NCBI GenBank assembly: GCA_963575745.1
Contig: CAUYUJ010019616.1
Span: forward strand, 55,001-119,000
Reading direction: 5' to 3'
DNA from: Prorocentrum cordatum
Taxonomy: Eukaryota > Sar > Dinophyceae > Prorocentrales > Prorocentraceae
Length of the DNA: 64,000 nt
The notes below the pieces were generated by a model that saw nothing but the letters and a program-made list of their open reading frames with translations, ran no database searches and was not told the DNA's origin. Made by a program: the position numbers and the translations under genes. This document shows positions 41,729 to 54,300 of this stretch, piece by piece (the stretch's first letter is position 1; every line of letters starts with the position of its first letter).

Positions 41729-43621
41729 ATGGCTGCTGCTGCAGAACAGCCGACGTCTCCACTGGGTTCTCTCACGAAGAGCAGCGCCAAAACCCAAGAC
41801 TTCCTTGTCCGAGTATACAAGCCCAGGGAGATCAAGTACTCGTACAAGAGCAGGAACAATGGCCAGCTAGTCCATGCAAACCGATTCACATGCATTCTGC
41901 TTGGCACAGACTCAGAGCACTATTGTGAGGCCATCCTCAAAGGAACTCCAGCAGAAGTCCAAGCTGCCCTGAAAAAGTTCCCTCCGATGACGGCGTGGAA
42001 ACTCTCCAGCGTCGGCCTGGACAGTCGGCAGCAGGACGCTTTTGTGCATACGTCTGTTCGTGTCGTGGTCGACCTCAAGCGCACAACCTGCAGTCCAGTG
42101 CTCAAAAGCTCTCCGGAGGAGACCTCCTTGGCATCGGCGCCGGCTCCAGCGACTACAGTGGCGGACGTGATGAACATCAAATCGCAGCGTTGCTTCGATG
42201 TCATGGCTGTGGTTCATTCTGTTTCAGAAACCCGCACTCCCGCTGGCCACCCTCCAGTGGCAAGTGCACATCTGGTCGACGGCACACAGACGAGTAACTC
42301 CAAGACAGCGGAGGCTGTGATTGCAGTCTGGGATCCACCAACATAGAGCTTTGTCGCTCTCACAAAGGACAACCGCTGCTGTTTCTCAACGTGGCGGGCA
42401 AATTCGACGGCAAACTGGAGCTGAACTTGTCGCAAGATCGCGTGGTGGATTCCGCATGCTCTTGTCCCAGAATGACTCAACTACACGACTTAGCAGCCGC
42501 TCAAGACTTCGCGATGGACCGGGAGCAGCTGACCGCCGCTCATGCGGGTACTTGGGATCCAGACCAGGCTTCGCAGATTCTCACCGGAGAAGCACTCCTC
42601 TCCTGCTGTGCCTTTTTGGCTATGGCGTCGGATGATCCGAATGCAAACTTGCCACTCTTGTTGCAGGTCAATGGGATGAGGCTTGAGGAACCGGAGCCAG
42701 CCGACTCTGTGGTGGAGAACACAGGCGAACGCGTGTTCTTTACGACTACTGCTCGTGATTTCAGTGGCTCGTGCAAAGTCGGCGTATCACAAGCGGCAGC
42801 CTTCGCCTTGACTGGCATTGATAGCATGCAAGAATTCAAAAAAGTTCACGACGAGAAAGCTATCTCCTTCCCTCCACTGAGCAATTGTCGCATCATACGA
42901 CGCGTGCGCAATGTTGCTGCGAATGCACAGGATGACACACCTCAACGGACTTTCGTCAACACGACTGTGGTGGCCGTTTCACCGCTTCAGATATCGCACG
43001 CCCCGAATACGTCTTACAATGTCGTCTTGGAGATCCTGAAGCAGTGCCGTGAGAGCCAGGATGCAATGCTCGCGGCACAGCTCTCTGAGATACGGTCTTG
43101 CCCCTTCTACGGCATGCGCGTGCAGTACTCACCAGCGGGTGGAGGGGGTGACGCTTCTCAGCTTACCCGGAACTGCCACTTGGCAGTCGTTCTCGTTCGT
43201 ACCACGCAAAAGTCTCGGTGCGTATCCACTGCGGCTGGCTTCGTCGTGTCCACATCAGGTGTCACGGACGCTTCTGACGGTGAGTCTTCCCACTCAGTGA
43301 CGATTCACGGACACTGCTCAGTTGACAATTTGCTCTCGTTCAAAATGGATCCGCCCAACCGAGCGAAGCACAGAGTCTGCTTGTTGCTCATTACTGGCTG
43401 TTCAAAAGACGGCATGACGGTGCACAGCGTGACCCACATTGACGACTCCGTCGTGTCTGAGGCGCAGTACTTCATTAAAAATTGAGAACACTGGGGATGC
43501 GCACAGAGCTTCAGCAATCAGGCGAGCATAAGCGGATGAATGAGTGGAGCAAGACGCCGGAATCCGCCAAGAAGTGCCGAATTCTTGAAAGCCACCCCTC
43601 AGGAGAAAGCTTGAGGTGAGC
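41729..43621 (+). pseudogene. RPA-like protein of the Helitron, copy B, two frameshifts
   Basis: The same gene as 30373-32265. One G is missing from a G-run near 42332, ending the first frame at a TAG (42344-42346, 205 codons), and one A is missing from an A-run near 43478, ending the second open part (42391-43485). Both changes are 1-base losses in homopolymers, so sequencing error is as likely as true decay. The OB-fold segments are otherwise conserved. Confidence 0.75.
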
Positions 43622-44106
43622 TTTCTCCTGTCTTGTCAGCGATGCTTCTCAGCTTGCTGGACATGGCAAGCGTCTTTGTCCTTCGCCTTGCGGGATGCCA
43701 GCTAGGTTTGCCTCAAACATATCGTTTGGTAGTTTCGTTGTTTATGCGGTGCTTCTCAGCCTGCACTATTTACTGTTGTGGCGTCTGGTGCACGAATAGT
43801 GTTTGCGGCCTGCATTCCTCCTCAGCCTGCCCTGGCTCCCTTGAGAGTGCCTGCACAGAGTTTCGGTCTGTGCTCACGTTGCCCAACGGAATCATTCACC
43901 TTCGCCCGCGGTGCTTCTCAGCCTGCACTTCCTTTGCTACAAGCGCCTGTTCTGCAGTCGTTCACAGTGTCTCGTTTACAGAGAATTTCGGTGTTTGAAA
44001 AACAAAACAATTCTGCATGTGTTTCTGTGGAATCTAAATCAGGTCATGGCCGTGCTTCATTGCAAGACAACCCCCATGTTCGTAGCAATGTCGAAATCAG
44101 ACGTCG
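43622..44106. other. spacer between RPA-like gene and Rep gene, copy B
   Basis: Same content as 32266-32752: repeated GCTTCTCAGCCTGC-type motifs (about 43643, 43748, 43910) and no domain. Confidence 0.6.
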
Positions 44107-47100
44107 TTGAGTTATAAAAGCGTTGATAGCAGTGTCTCGTTTTCAAACGCCTCATTGTATATCAACTCTGGCTGTGCCTCATTTCAAGACACCTTCCATG
44201 TGCGTAGCAGTGTCGGTATCAGAGGTTCCTCCACAACGAATTTCCCTCATCACCATCATCATGATCAAGGTCTCCCTAGCCATGTTGCCTCGAGCTATCC
44301 TTACAAAGGAACTTTCCAGCACCCACTGTACACAGTAATGCCGCGGCATGCTGGTAGCTCTCGGTCTGGGCGCCATGCTCCTGACGTTTCTGCACCCAAC
44401 AGCGGTGCTCCTCAGCCTGCTGCAGTGTGCAGTGCCCCTCCTCAGCGTGCTGTGTTGAACGGTACTGTCCAAAGGATTGTTGACCTGGTGAAGGAGTTCG
44501 GTCGTATACCGAGGCGAAAGAAAGGAACGCCCGAGGAAGTACGAGCTGAAAACAAGTTGGCCAAACGTTTCTCCGACCACCGCGACAGCATTCCTAATGA
44601 CGTTATGTTAGAGTTGCAAGCCCTCGAATGCGCCACGCCTTCAGAGTCAGCCGCTGTCAGCGCTGCCCTTCAGCGTTCTGATGCTCCTGGCGTTTCTGCA
44701 CCCAACAGCGGTGCTCCTCAGCCTGCTGCAGTGAGCAGTGCCCCTCCTCAGCGTGCTGTGTTGAACGGTGCTGTCCAAAGGATTGTTGACCTGGTGAAGC
44801 AGTTCGGTCGTATACCGAGGCGAAAGAAAGGAACGTCCGAGGAAGTACGAGCTGAAAACAAGTTGGCCAACCGTTTCTCCGACCACCGCGACAGCATTCC
44901 TAATGACGTTATGTTAGAGTTGCAAGCCCTCGAATGCGCCACGCCTTCAGAGTCAGCCGCTGTCAGCGCTGCCCATCAGCGTTCTGCATTAAGCGGATCT
45001 CTGCAAACGCTCGTCGAGGACGTGAAGCAGTTCGGTCGTATACCGATCAGAAATCATGGAACGTCTGAGGAAGCACGAGCCGAAAACAACTTGGCCAAAC
45101 GTTTCCTTGAACACCGCGAGAGCATTCCTGGCGACGTGATGTTGGAATTGCAAGACCTCGAGGAGTCACGCGCCGTCAGCGCTGCTGCTCAGCGTGCTGC
45201 AACCGAGGAGTTCAAGCGGAAGCAGAAGACCGATGAGCTCCTGCAGCAGGTGCGCGAATTCGGCAGCTGGCCGAAGGAGAGCGCTCAACGCCCGCTTGCA
45301 GAGCGGCAGTTGGCTTGGCACATCCGAAAAACACGGAAGGCAAAACATTTCTCACCGGAGCAGGAGGCCGAGCTTCAAACTCTGCAGCGGGCGGATACGA
45401 AGCCCGTCGGGCTCATGCAGCAGACGAAGATCGAGGAGGTCATGCAACAGGTGCGAGACCTCGGCCGCTTTCCGAAGGAGACCGCCGGGCGTAGTGTTGC
45501 AGAGCGGCAACTAGGCTGGCTAGTTCGGAAAGCACGGAAGGCCAAACAGTTCTCCCCGGAGCAGGAGGCCGAGCTCCAGGCCCTCCAGCAGTTGGAGACC
45601 GATGACACTACAGCGACTCGCATCGCGGAGGCGGAGGCCCTCCCAAACCCCATGGAAGGGTTCGCTGACGAGGCGCAGAACAGGATCGACCAGGACCTGC
45701 TGATGCTGGAGAGTGGCATCCGGACCAAGGCAATCCTGCGGCGCCTTGCCGTCTACAAGGAGCTGTGTCCAGCCGCGGTGCTACTCAGCCCGCGCAGCTC
45801 AAAGAATTCGCACAGCGGTACGCGGAGCGGGTGCGCAGGGCGTCGGCCGCTTCCGCGGGGAAGACCTGCTACGTTCCCGGCGGTGAGGTGGAGGGGGGCC
45901 AGCTGCGCGTCTTCTCCGCCCGCCCCGTCATGACGGGGCCGCTCGTGTGCCAGCTCTGCGAGTGCGACTTTCTTACAGAGGGGGACTTTGCGCGGCACAA
46001 GCAGCAGGGCCACGCGGGCGAGGCGGAATACCGCAAACGGGTGCTGTTCCTGATGACAGAGGCCGGCTGCAGGCCGATAGCCGCCCAGGAGAAGAGGATC
46101 ATGGTGCAGAATTTTGCTCACTTCCAGCAGTTCTGTCACCCGGGCAGCAAGGGCACCCGCTTCTCGGGCGGCGAGGCGGTGCCCCGATGCGAGGCAGCCT
46201 GCGTAGTCTGTGCGCAGAAAGACTACCTGGAGCACCGCCACAAACTGAGCCTGTTTGGGGCAGTGCCGGAGGAGCGTGTCTTTGAGCACTGCGCCGACTC
46301 AGCAAGCGATCGTGATGACCTATCCGATGGCGAGGCAGATGTTCCACCCAAGCGTGCTCTGGTGAAGCACCGCGGGGTGTACTACTTGCAGTCCCCGGAG
46401 CTCGTGCAGAAGCTCCTGGACGTGGACAGGTACAGGCAGCGGTGGCCACTGATCCCGTGTGAACAGCTGCACGCGTCCAGCGTTCAGCATCTGGAGCACC
46501 CAGAGTGGCGGTGGCTGCTGCACTCCCGCCGAGTCCCTGTGGTTGCACCACCAGAAGCAACGGCGGGAACCTGCGGTGCTTCTCAGCCTGCTGCCGACAA
46601 GTCCGGCGGAGCTTCTCAGCCTGCGGACGTGAGGCCTCCGTGCGCAGGGGTGGGAGATGCCAACGCGTTGGTGTGGGTTTGTTGGGATTGCCTCAATGAC
46701 CTGTGCGCCAAGAAACCGAAGATGCCGTTAAACGCCCTGGTCAACTACAACTGGATCGGCCGGGAGCTCATGCTCGTCCGCAACGCTTCGAAAGCTACTA
46801 AGATGCTGGCGCCCCTTGGCCGATGCTGTTGGAAGCAAGTCCGCCTCGGCAAGGGCGCCCCGGATGTCCAGCAGAAAGGCATCTCGGGCAACACTATCCT
46901 CTTCGCCCAGCCACGGCGCAAATCCCGACCATGGAGCTGCCCCCGGAGCAGGGCGCGCTTGTGGACTCTCTGAACATCGTTTTCTCGGGCGCCGCGCACA
47001 AACTCCACAAGGCGCACTGGGCAACAGTCAAGCGCGGCGAGTATATGCAGATCGCGAGGGAGCGCAAGCTGCAGTGCGCAACCTTTTCCGAGGTATCCGT

Positions 47101-47779
47101 CCGGGAGGATGTTGCCCCGACACGGTTGCCGGAGGACGGCGTGCCAGACCACATCGAAGCCTGTCTGCAACCAGTGGACGGCGTGGACAAAGCCCCGGTA
47201 CGTCTGTTGGGGCCAGCATCCAGGGCGCCGGAAGTGGGCAGAGACGACGAGGCGGGAGACGAGTCTGACGAGGAGACAGAGACAGACAAATACGGAGAAG
47301 CAGCAGAACAGCCTGACATGGCCTACCTGCATGAAAATGTGGCAGAGGTCACAGTTGCAGTGGATCCAGTGCATGACATCGCTCCAGTCCGAATGATGCA
47401 AGCGCTGCAAGGCACGCTGGTGGCGCTGCAGGAGCAGGCAGCACGCATCGCCAAGAACGAGGTGACACCGACAGTGGCAGACAGCATCGGTGCTCTTCAG
47501 CCTGTTGCCGACGAGGGCGGCAGGCATACGATGCGCAGCATGGTTCTCGATGTACAGAGTGCTTCTCGTTCGTTCGACGAGCGAGCGCAGGTGGTGCTGG
47601 AGAAAGCGCAAGCAGGAGCAGACGCGTGCAGAGCTGTGGGCCCGCACTCCTTATCGGTGCCTACGCAGAAACCCTTGAGTTCTTTCGACAGCAGGTCTTG
47701 GCCGGCGTGCTACACATAGTTCTGGTTCGGGGACGGCGCGCCGAACCTCGAGCGGGAGCGGCCCATGCTGTTCGAACAG
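44107..47779 (+). pseudogene. Helitron large protein, N-terminal part, copy B, broken
   Basis: Same order as copy A: five HA-like repeats, C2H2 finger (45947-46016), DUF6570-like region (about 46665-47100). It reads through the position of the copy A TAG (AAG here). It has its own lesions: a 1-base loss near 45765 shifts the frame, another near 46911 splits the DUF6570-like part, and TAG at 47717-47719 (CAG-A in copy A) stops it 20 codons before the intron. Between the fourth and third repeats copy B lacks a 24-bp AAAQRAAG unit that copy A has. Exon end at the GT of 47780. Confidence 0.72.
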
Positions 47780-48296
47780 GTCTTCCCCAGGAATACTACT
47801 TATGCTACCAGTGTTGATAGTGGAGTCGATCCATTGATAGCAGTGTGTCGTTTGGACCTACATGTGTTGATAGCAGTGTCTCGTGGAGGCCTACATCCAT
47901 TGATCGCAGTGTCTTGTTTGCACCTACGTGCGTTGATAGCAGTGTCTCGTTTGGACCTACATGTGTTGATAACAGTGTCTCGTTTGGATCTACGCCCACT
48001 GATACCACTGTCTCGTTTGGACTTACATGTGTCGATAGCAGTGTCTCGTTTGGACCTACACATGTTGATAGCAGTGTCTCGTTTGGACCTATATCTATTG
48101 ATCGCATTGTTCCGTTTGGACCTACATGTGTTGATAGCAGTGCCCCGTTTGGACGTACATGCGTTGATCGCAGTGTCTCGTTTGGACCTACATGTGTTGA
48201 TAGCAGTGTCTCGTTTGGACATACATCCGTTGAACGCAAAGTTGCGTTTGGACCTACATGTCTTCAAAGCAGTGTCTCGTTTCTTCGTCCTTCGAG
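47780..48296 (+). other. 517-bp intron of 33-bp tandem repeats, copy B
   Basis: Same GT-AG boundaries, same length and same repeat as 36450-36966, with a few substitutions only. Splicing again joins LFEQ to VARRL. Confidence 0.75.
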
Positions 48297-51200
48297 GTCG
48301 CACGGCGCCTCATCAACCTGTAGGAGCTCGAGTACTCTCTCGCGACCGACGAGGAGCCCTACGAGGCAGCTTGCCAGAGCCGCTTCAGCTCGCCAGAGCT
48401 GATTGCCGTCTTCGGCGACGTGATCCGCCGGCTGCGGCTCTTGAAAGGCACTCGGGCGGCGATTGGCAGGAAAGGCTTTGGCACTGACCTCCAGACCCTG
48501 TCAGAGGCGTCGGCGGAGGATTTCATGGAGGCGCTAAACATCGCTAAGCCGGCCGACTGCATCGGCTCCGCCATTTCACGCCCGGGCATGCCTGCCAAGG
48601 TCAAGACTGCCCTCAGGACGTTGCTACTTAGCACTTCCGATGTCCCTGGCACGGAAGGGCGGAAAACCGCACTCCGCTTCAACGGGCACGGCAACAACCT
48701 CAAGTTCGGCGCGGCCAGCTTCTTCGTCACACCGAACTTCGCAGACACGTACAGCCCGTTGGTCCTCCAACTCCACGAAGGGCCCGGAAAGCGGAGCCAC
48801 TTAGACATTCGCGGGGGCGCGGTTGGCGCGGTGGCCAGAGCCGGCGGCGCTTCTCAGCCTGATGGCCCTGACCTGCGGAGTCCAGCTCCGGCCATGCCTT
48901 CTCTGGAACGGATGCACCAGATAGTGGCAGCAGACCCGCGGGCGCAGGCCAAGTTCTTCCTGTTGATGACGGAGCTTCACTACCGCTACATCATCGGCTT
49001 AGAGCGCCTGTTTGTTGGCCGCACAACGCTAGCCCGACAGGCGGTGACAACGGAGGGCGACGTGGCAGCGTCTCTGCAGCCGTGCGTGGCCCCAGGCACC
49101 ACTGATGTGCAAGCGCCTTTCGAAGCACAGGGTCGGGGCTTCACGCATGGCCACGGCAAAGGCCACAGCGTCATCGGGCCTACGATGGCGTGGCTGCGGT
49201 CGGCCGTGGTCGGAGGGCTGCGCACCGCCGCTCGGAAGCTGCGAACTGCGCTTCCTTCCACCGCGGAGACCGTGCAGTACGAAGCTGCCAACGAGCCCGC
49301 ACGGCAGCTGGGGCTTCCTGACGTCGCGCCAGAGCCTTTCACAGCCAGGCAGCAACGACAGAGCCGCATGGACGGTGGGGAAGAGGAGGACGGCACCCTG
49401 CGCGACGAGGTGCCTCTCGGCCCGCCAGTGGAGCAGCCGCACCTGGTGGAGGAGCGAGCGCGGGCAGCCGCAGAGAACCGGATGCCTGCAATCGGCGCTG
49501 CAGCGTACCGGGGCCTCCCGCTCACAGGAGCCTTTCAGTCTACGTTTTCAAGCTACCGCCAACGAACTAGCTTCGGGCAGCTAGGTGGCGCTCCTCAGCC
49601 TGCCATGGCAGCCAGCCATGCTAGCCTCTTCCAGACGAACGAGGATGGAGCGATTCAGGAAGTCCTCAAGCCCGATGGCTCGCCGGCTTCGGTCGAGGAG
49701 ATTACCGCAGATGCGGAGGCTTTGGCGGTAGCGTTTAGCCATGACTTCTTTTGCAACATCTGCTCCAACCACGAGCACGACTGCACCGAGACGTGCGTCA
49801 AGTACGTCAAGAAGAAGCTCGAGGCCAAAGAGAGTCTGCGCTCGAACAGAACCCCGTCGTGCCGCTTCTGGTTCTTTCGCGTCCAGCAGCTATGTCTAGC
49901 AGGCCGCACCAAGCGAGTGCGTCGGCGCGGCAAGCCTTTGGTCCGGACTCCGTTCATCGACTTCTCTGATGACCGCAACCAGCGGTGCCGCTGCCAGGTC
50001 AAACGCGACCAGCCGTTCAGGAGCTCCAGCAACGCCGTCTCTCAAGTGACCAGCCGGTGCAACGTGGATTTCCAGTTCTTGATGTGCGCGCCTGACGAGT
50101 CTGCCGAGGCAGCAAAAGTGCTTCAGCCTGGTGGTGCTCCTCAGCCTGCCCAGGACGGGCTGCCTGCGGCCGCCCCAGATCAGCTGGCCAAGCGCAGAAG
50201 GCTTACCAAGAAGACGGCCAGCATGAAGAACCCAGAGTCGGCAATCGCATTGCGCTCATCCAAACAACTCGGAGGCCGCAAAAAGTGGCTCTACGGTTGT
50301 GGCTCCTTGCATCCGACAGATGCATCTGTCGTGGAGAGCTTCCAAGCTGCTTTCCAGAAGGCTTTCTCCATGGACTTCTACATCACGAAGTACCAGGGCA
50401 AGATGATGGAGTCCATGACGCCGCTCTTCCAGTCTATGCTCACAGGCATGCAGCGTCTGGAGCAGCAGGAGAGGGACGAGAAGGAGGAGGAAGCCCGGAA
50501 GGTGCTCAGTGAGGGCGGCGCTGATGGCGAGGACCAGACGCTGGCCAAACGGGGCCGGACGCGCGAGGATCTCGCTCGCCGCGCTCGGCGGGTCTGTATC
50601 CGCCTGGCGTCGATGGCGAACTGGTGCTTCTGGCTCTCCACGACGGAGGTGGCCGTGCATATCCTCACAGGCGGCGACTGCCTCCAGTCGCACCACAATG
50701 TGCGGCTCTTCACGAGACAACTACAGTGGGCCTGCCAGCAGTGCAAACGCTTGCTAAACCATGAAGGTTCGGGCGGGGAGACGCATAATGATCAGGTGCC
50801 AATACAAGCAGTCCGCATCCAGATCCCTGACCCCGACAACGAGGAGGAGGACGCAGCAGGTGACACCAGCGGTGCTCCTCAGCCTCCTGGAGACACTCCT
50901 GCTGGTGATGAGCAAGGTGGCGGTGCGGAGTGTGAGGACATGCACGCGTGCACCACCAGCACGAACACGGCCGACGACTACGCCCACAGAGGCCCTCGCC
51001 TGCAGACCATGCCGTACTACGTCTACAGGATGTACGTCCGGCGAGTCCTGAAGCCGAGCCGGGTCAAAGCTTCTGGACCGCGATTCTTCGCCTTCGAGAG
51101 CCACTACGTCTTGGCTCCGCGGTGCATGCAGGAGGTCCGGTTGACGCGGAGTCACGCCCCCACCATCGATGGCTTCCAGTGCCCGACCTGGGCACAGGAC

Positions 51201-54041
51201 CCCGAGCAGAACTCGCTCTTCAAGGCCCTCCTCTTCACGCCTTGGGCGTGCGAGTGTCCCCTCTCTTGTGGCTGCGTTACTAAGTACAGCCATATGCTGA
51301 GGAACTGCGACTGCCCCGCCGTGCGCCCATACTCGTTCGAGCGGGCCTGGCGGCTTCGGTGCGCGGAGATCCACGTGTTGGCAGCGCGCGCAGACTCCAG
51401 GGGCCGCCTTGCCCGCAAGAGGCTCGTGCTCGCGGACGCGACCCTCTTCTCCGAGGTGAAAGAGCCCCGGGCGAACCTCGAGGAGGGCGAGCTGGTGCTC
51501 CTCAGCCTAGCGCACTTCGCAAGGTCCCAGCTGGCGCGGCGCATGCCAGCGGAGGCGGCACGGCGCATCCACGCCTTCAGTGACCACCACTGCCGGTGGC
51601 ACGAGGAACAGTGCACCCTGGCGGAGTTCTGCGCGCACGTGGCGCGAGACGTGCTGGCGCACGTGGACCTCGCGGCGGAGGCGCGGGTTAAGCCTCGGCC
51701 AGCAACGACTGCACACCTCGAGGCGGATGAAGACTCCGCGAGCGACGCCGAAGGGCTCAAGGGGCGAGTCCCGCTGGAGCTCGTCGACGTGGGTGGAGGC
51801 GGCGGCAGCGACGTAGAGGAGGACGTGGAGGACGCCGAGATTACCGAGATCTCCCGGTTTCCGCTGCGGGACCACGTCAGAGCAACCGAGCTGTCCCTAC
51901 AGCAAGACCAACTGCAGCGCTTGGACCAGAAGGGCCGCCTCAGCTACGCCGATAAGCAGTTGAAGAACCTCGACCGAGCGTACAGCGGCATGCTGCAGCC
52001 CAGCTTTGCACTGCCAGCCAGCAGCGGCGCGCGGGAACATCAGGGCACGCGGCTGGACGAGACCTTTTCTGACATGCTTGCCCTACAGCGGCAAAGCATT
52101 GCGCTCCAAAAGAAGCAAGCGAGCCCGGATGGAGAGATCTTGCCCGATGCTGCGGACGACTGGCTCCCCAGCGGTGCTCCTCAGCCTGCTGCCGAGGACG
52201 CCCAACCAGAACTCGTTCCGCAGCTCTTGGCCACGCAGGGCCCGGCGGCTGTTGCGTGGAAGCTCGTCACTGATGCCCACTGCACGGAGGAGCAGATTGA
52301 CGCGGTGGCGTTGTTTGCGTTGTCTCTGCAGAAACGCTTTGACGGCAGACCAGACAAGACAACGCATCTCCTCCCCGTGGCGTCCGCGACAGGCAACCAC
52401 AGAGCGATCTGGCGCGGTGGAGGCGGTGTCGGCAAGACGCGCACCCTCTCCAAAGTGGTGGAGCCGATGGCCATCACTTACTTCGGCGAGCAGGGGTACC
52501 TCGGCAAAGCGCAGTCCAACCACGCCGCACACAACCTCGGCCCGCGCGGCAGGACCATGCATTCCTCCAATGGCCTGCTCATGTCGGATTCCATGCAGAC
52601 AGCCAGGCTGCGTTTGACGCCACAGACGCAGAAAAAGCTGGATCGCCTCACAGGCACACTCGGCGTCGACGTGATCGATGAGCTGGGTGCTGTGCCGGGG
52701 CCTTTGCTGCATGCAGATGCACTGCGCACGACCTACGGCAGGGCGTTGCGCTACAACCTGGACCCCACGAAGTACTTGCGCCCGCAGGAGACGTGGGGAC
52801 GCATGCCTGTGAAGATCTTGTGCGGAGACTTCTACCAGTTGCCGCCAGTCCCCGCCACCGCTTCCCTGCTGGCGCCTCACGCGGGCCAATCCTACGAACA
52901 CCCACAGGGTAGGAAGTTGCTCGCCGACATCGAGTACGTCATCGATTTCGTGCAGATGCAGCGCTTTACAGACCCGTTGCAACTCGAGGTTCTCCACGCC
53001 AAGAGAACTCCAGGCGGAAAAAAGATCTCTGACGAGAGCTGGCAGGCGATCGTCAAAACAGAGGTCGTTAGCTCTAGCGGTGCTGCTCAGCCTGCTGCCA
53101 GCAGCAGCCAAGCCGCTCAGCCACCTCAGTGGGACCCTCGGTTGCGTGCAGCACGAGGCTGGTACGAGTCGTCCTATGAGTGGCGCATCGTCTCTTACGC
53201 CATGCATGCACAGGCCAAGCTTGATGCGCACGATGCTGGCCAGCTGCTCTTTTACGTCCCAGCAATCGACAGACCAGCTGCGCGCCTCGCGAAGCCTGAT
53301 TACGACGAGATGCGCGCGGAGCCCAACATCGGCGCTTCCGCAAAAATGCCGGGGCTGCTGCCGCTCTTCGTTGGCATGGAGGTCATCCTGACAGAATCCG
53401 TCTTGCCGCCGAAGTATGTCCGTGGCGCGCCAGGCAAAGTGGTAGGCATAGAGCTGCACGCTCTGGATCCTCCGGTGGAGGGCCGCCCGTCCATTGTCTC
53501 GGACGGCGTGGTCGTACTCTACTACATGCCAAAGGCCGTCTATGTCAAGATCGATGACAGCGATGAACTTTTCTTGAAGGCCGCGCCGGTGACAGCTAAC
53601 AGTGCTTCTCAGCCTGCCGGCCCCGACCTGCGCGGAGTGCTCGCGATCACTCCGCAGGCGCGCCCCTGGAAGTTCAAAGCGAAGACAGGTGGCCCGGCCC
53701 TCGCGGTGTCCAGGACGCAGTTGACCGTGCTGCCCAAGAAGCAGGGGACTCTGCATGGCGTCCAGGGCAAGACGACGGACCCAGGCTTCATCGTGCACTG
53801 GACGTTTCCGCCGGGACTCAAGAAGGAGTCCATTTGGCTTGCCTACTACGTCAGCCTGTCGCGCCCCAGAAGCTTCAACCAACTCTTGAGCCACGGCTTG
53901 CCTGACCGGAGCATCATCGAATCCGGCCCCCCGGAACAGATCGCCAAGGCCTTTTCCGAGCTGTTCACGGACAAGATTGCCGCGACGAAGATCGCTTGCG
54001 CGAAGGCCCGACAGCAACTGGGATGGCCTGCGCGAGCTTGA
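48297..54041 (+). CDS. Helitron Rep-helicase (HUH-like Rep plus Pif1-type helicase), copy B
   Basis: Exon running from the intron acceptor to TGA, with one TAG at 48321-48323; after it the frame is open for 1873 codons counted from 48420. Rep region: [15 protein letters not shown], then [15 protein letters not shown], then [12 protein letters not shown] at about residues 238-250, corresponding to the metal-binding HUH motif of rolling-circle Rep proteins, and [10 protein letters not shown] at about 457 as a candidate catalytic tyrosine. A Cys-rich patch, [13 protein letters not shown], is near 943. Helicase (superfamily 1, Pif1/RecD-like): Walker A GGGGVGKT at about 1334, Walker B VIDELGAV near 1417, motif [13 protein letters not shown] near 1468, motif V GVQGKTTD near 1778, motif [12 protein letters not shown] near 1807. 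Rep plus Pif1 helicase is the Helitron hallmark for rolling-circle transposition. Confidence 0.88.
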
Positions 54042-54059
54042 GGAGCCATGAGATGCAGG

Positions 54060-54300
54060 TTGCGGTGTGGCGGTGCTGTTCAGTCTGTCCGTCTGCATTC
54101 GCGTGGTGCTTCTCAGCCTGCATGCGCGTGGTGCTTCTCAGCCTGCGCTCGTGTGCAGCTGTGCGCGGTGAGCCTGCACGTGTCGCGGACACGTTCTGGA
54201 TCAGGACGGGGGGTCCGAGCCCGAGATGGAATGCTAGCGCTCTGCAGTACAAGTGCTTTTCAGCATGCGACATCCTGCGGTGCTTCTCAGCCTGCAGGGT
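54060..54300. repeat. cluster of GGTGCTTCTCAGCCTGC motifs downstream of the helicase
   Basis: Good copies at about 54098, 54128 and 54279, with weaker ones between (GGTGCTGTTCAGTCTGTCC at 54070, TTTTCAGCATGCGAC at about 54257). Non-coding, immediately 3' of the helicase stop. Confidence 0.75.

Noticed and set aside
52083-54098. 671-codon minus-strand frame opposite the helicase
   Set aside because: The plus strand encodes ordered helicase motifs; the antisense frame is open because of GC-rich codon use.
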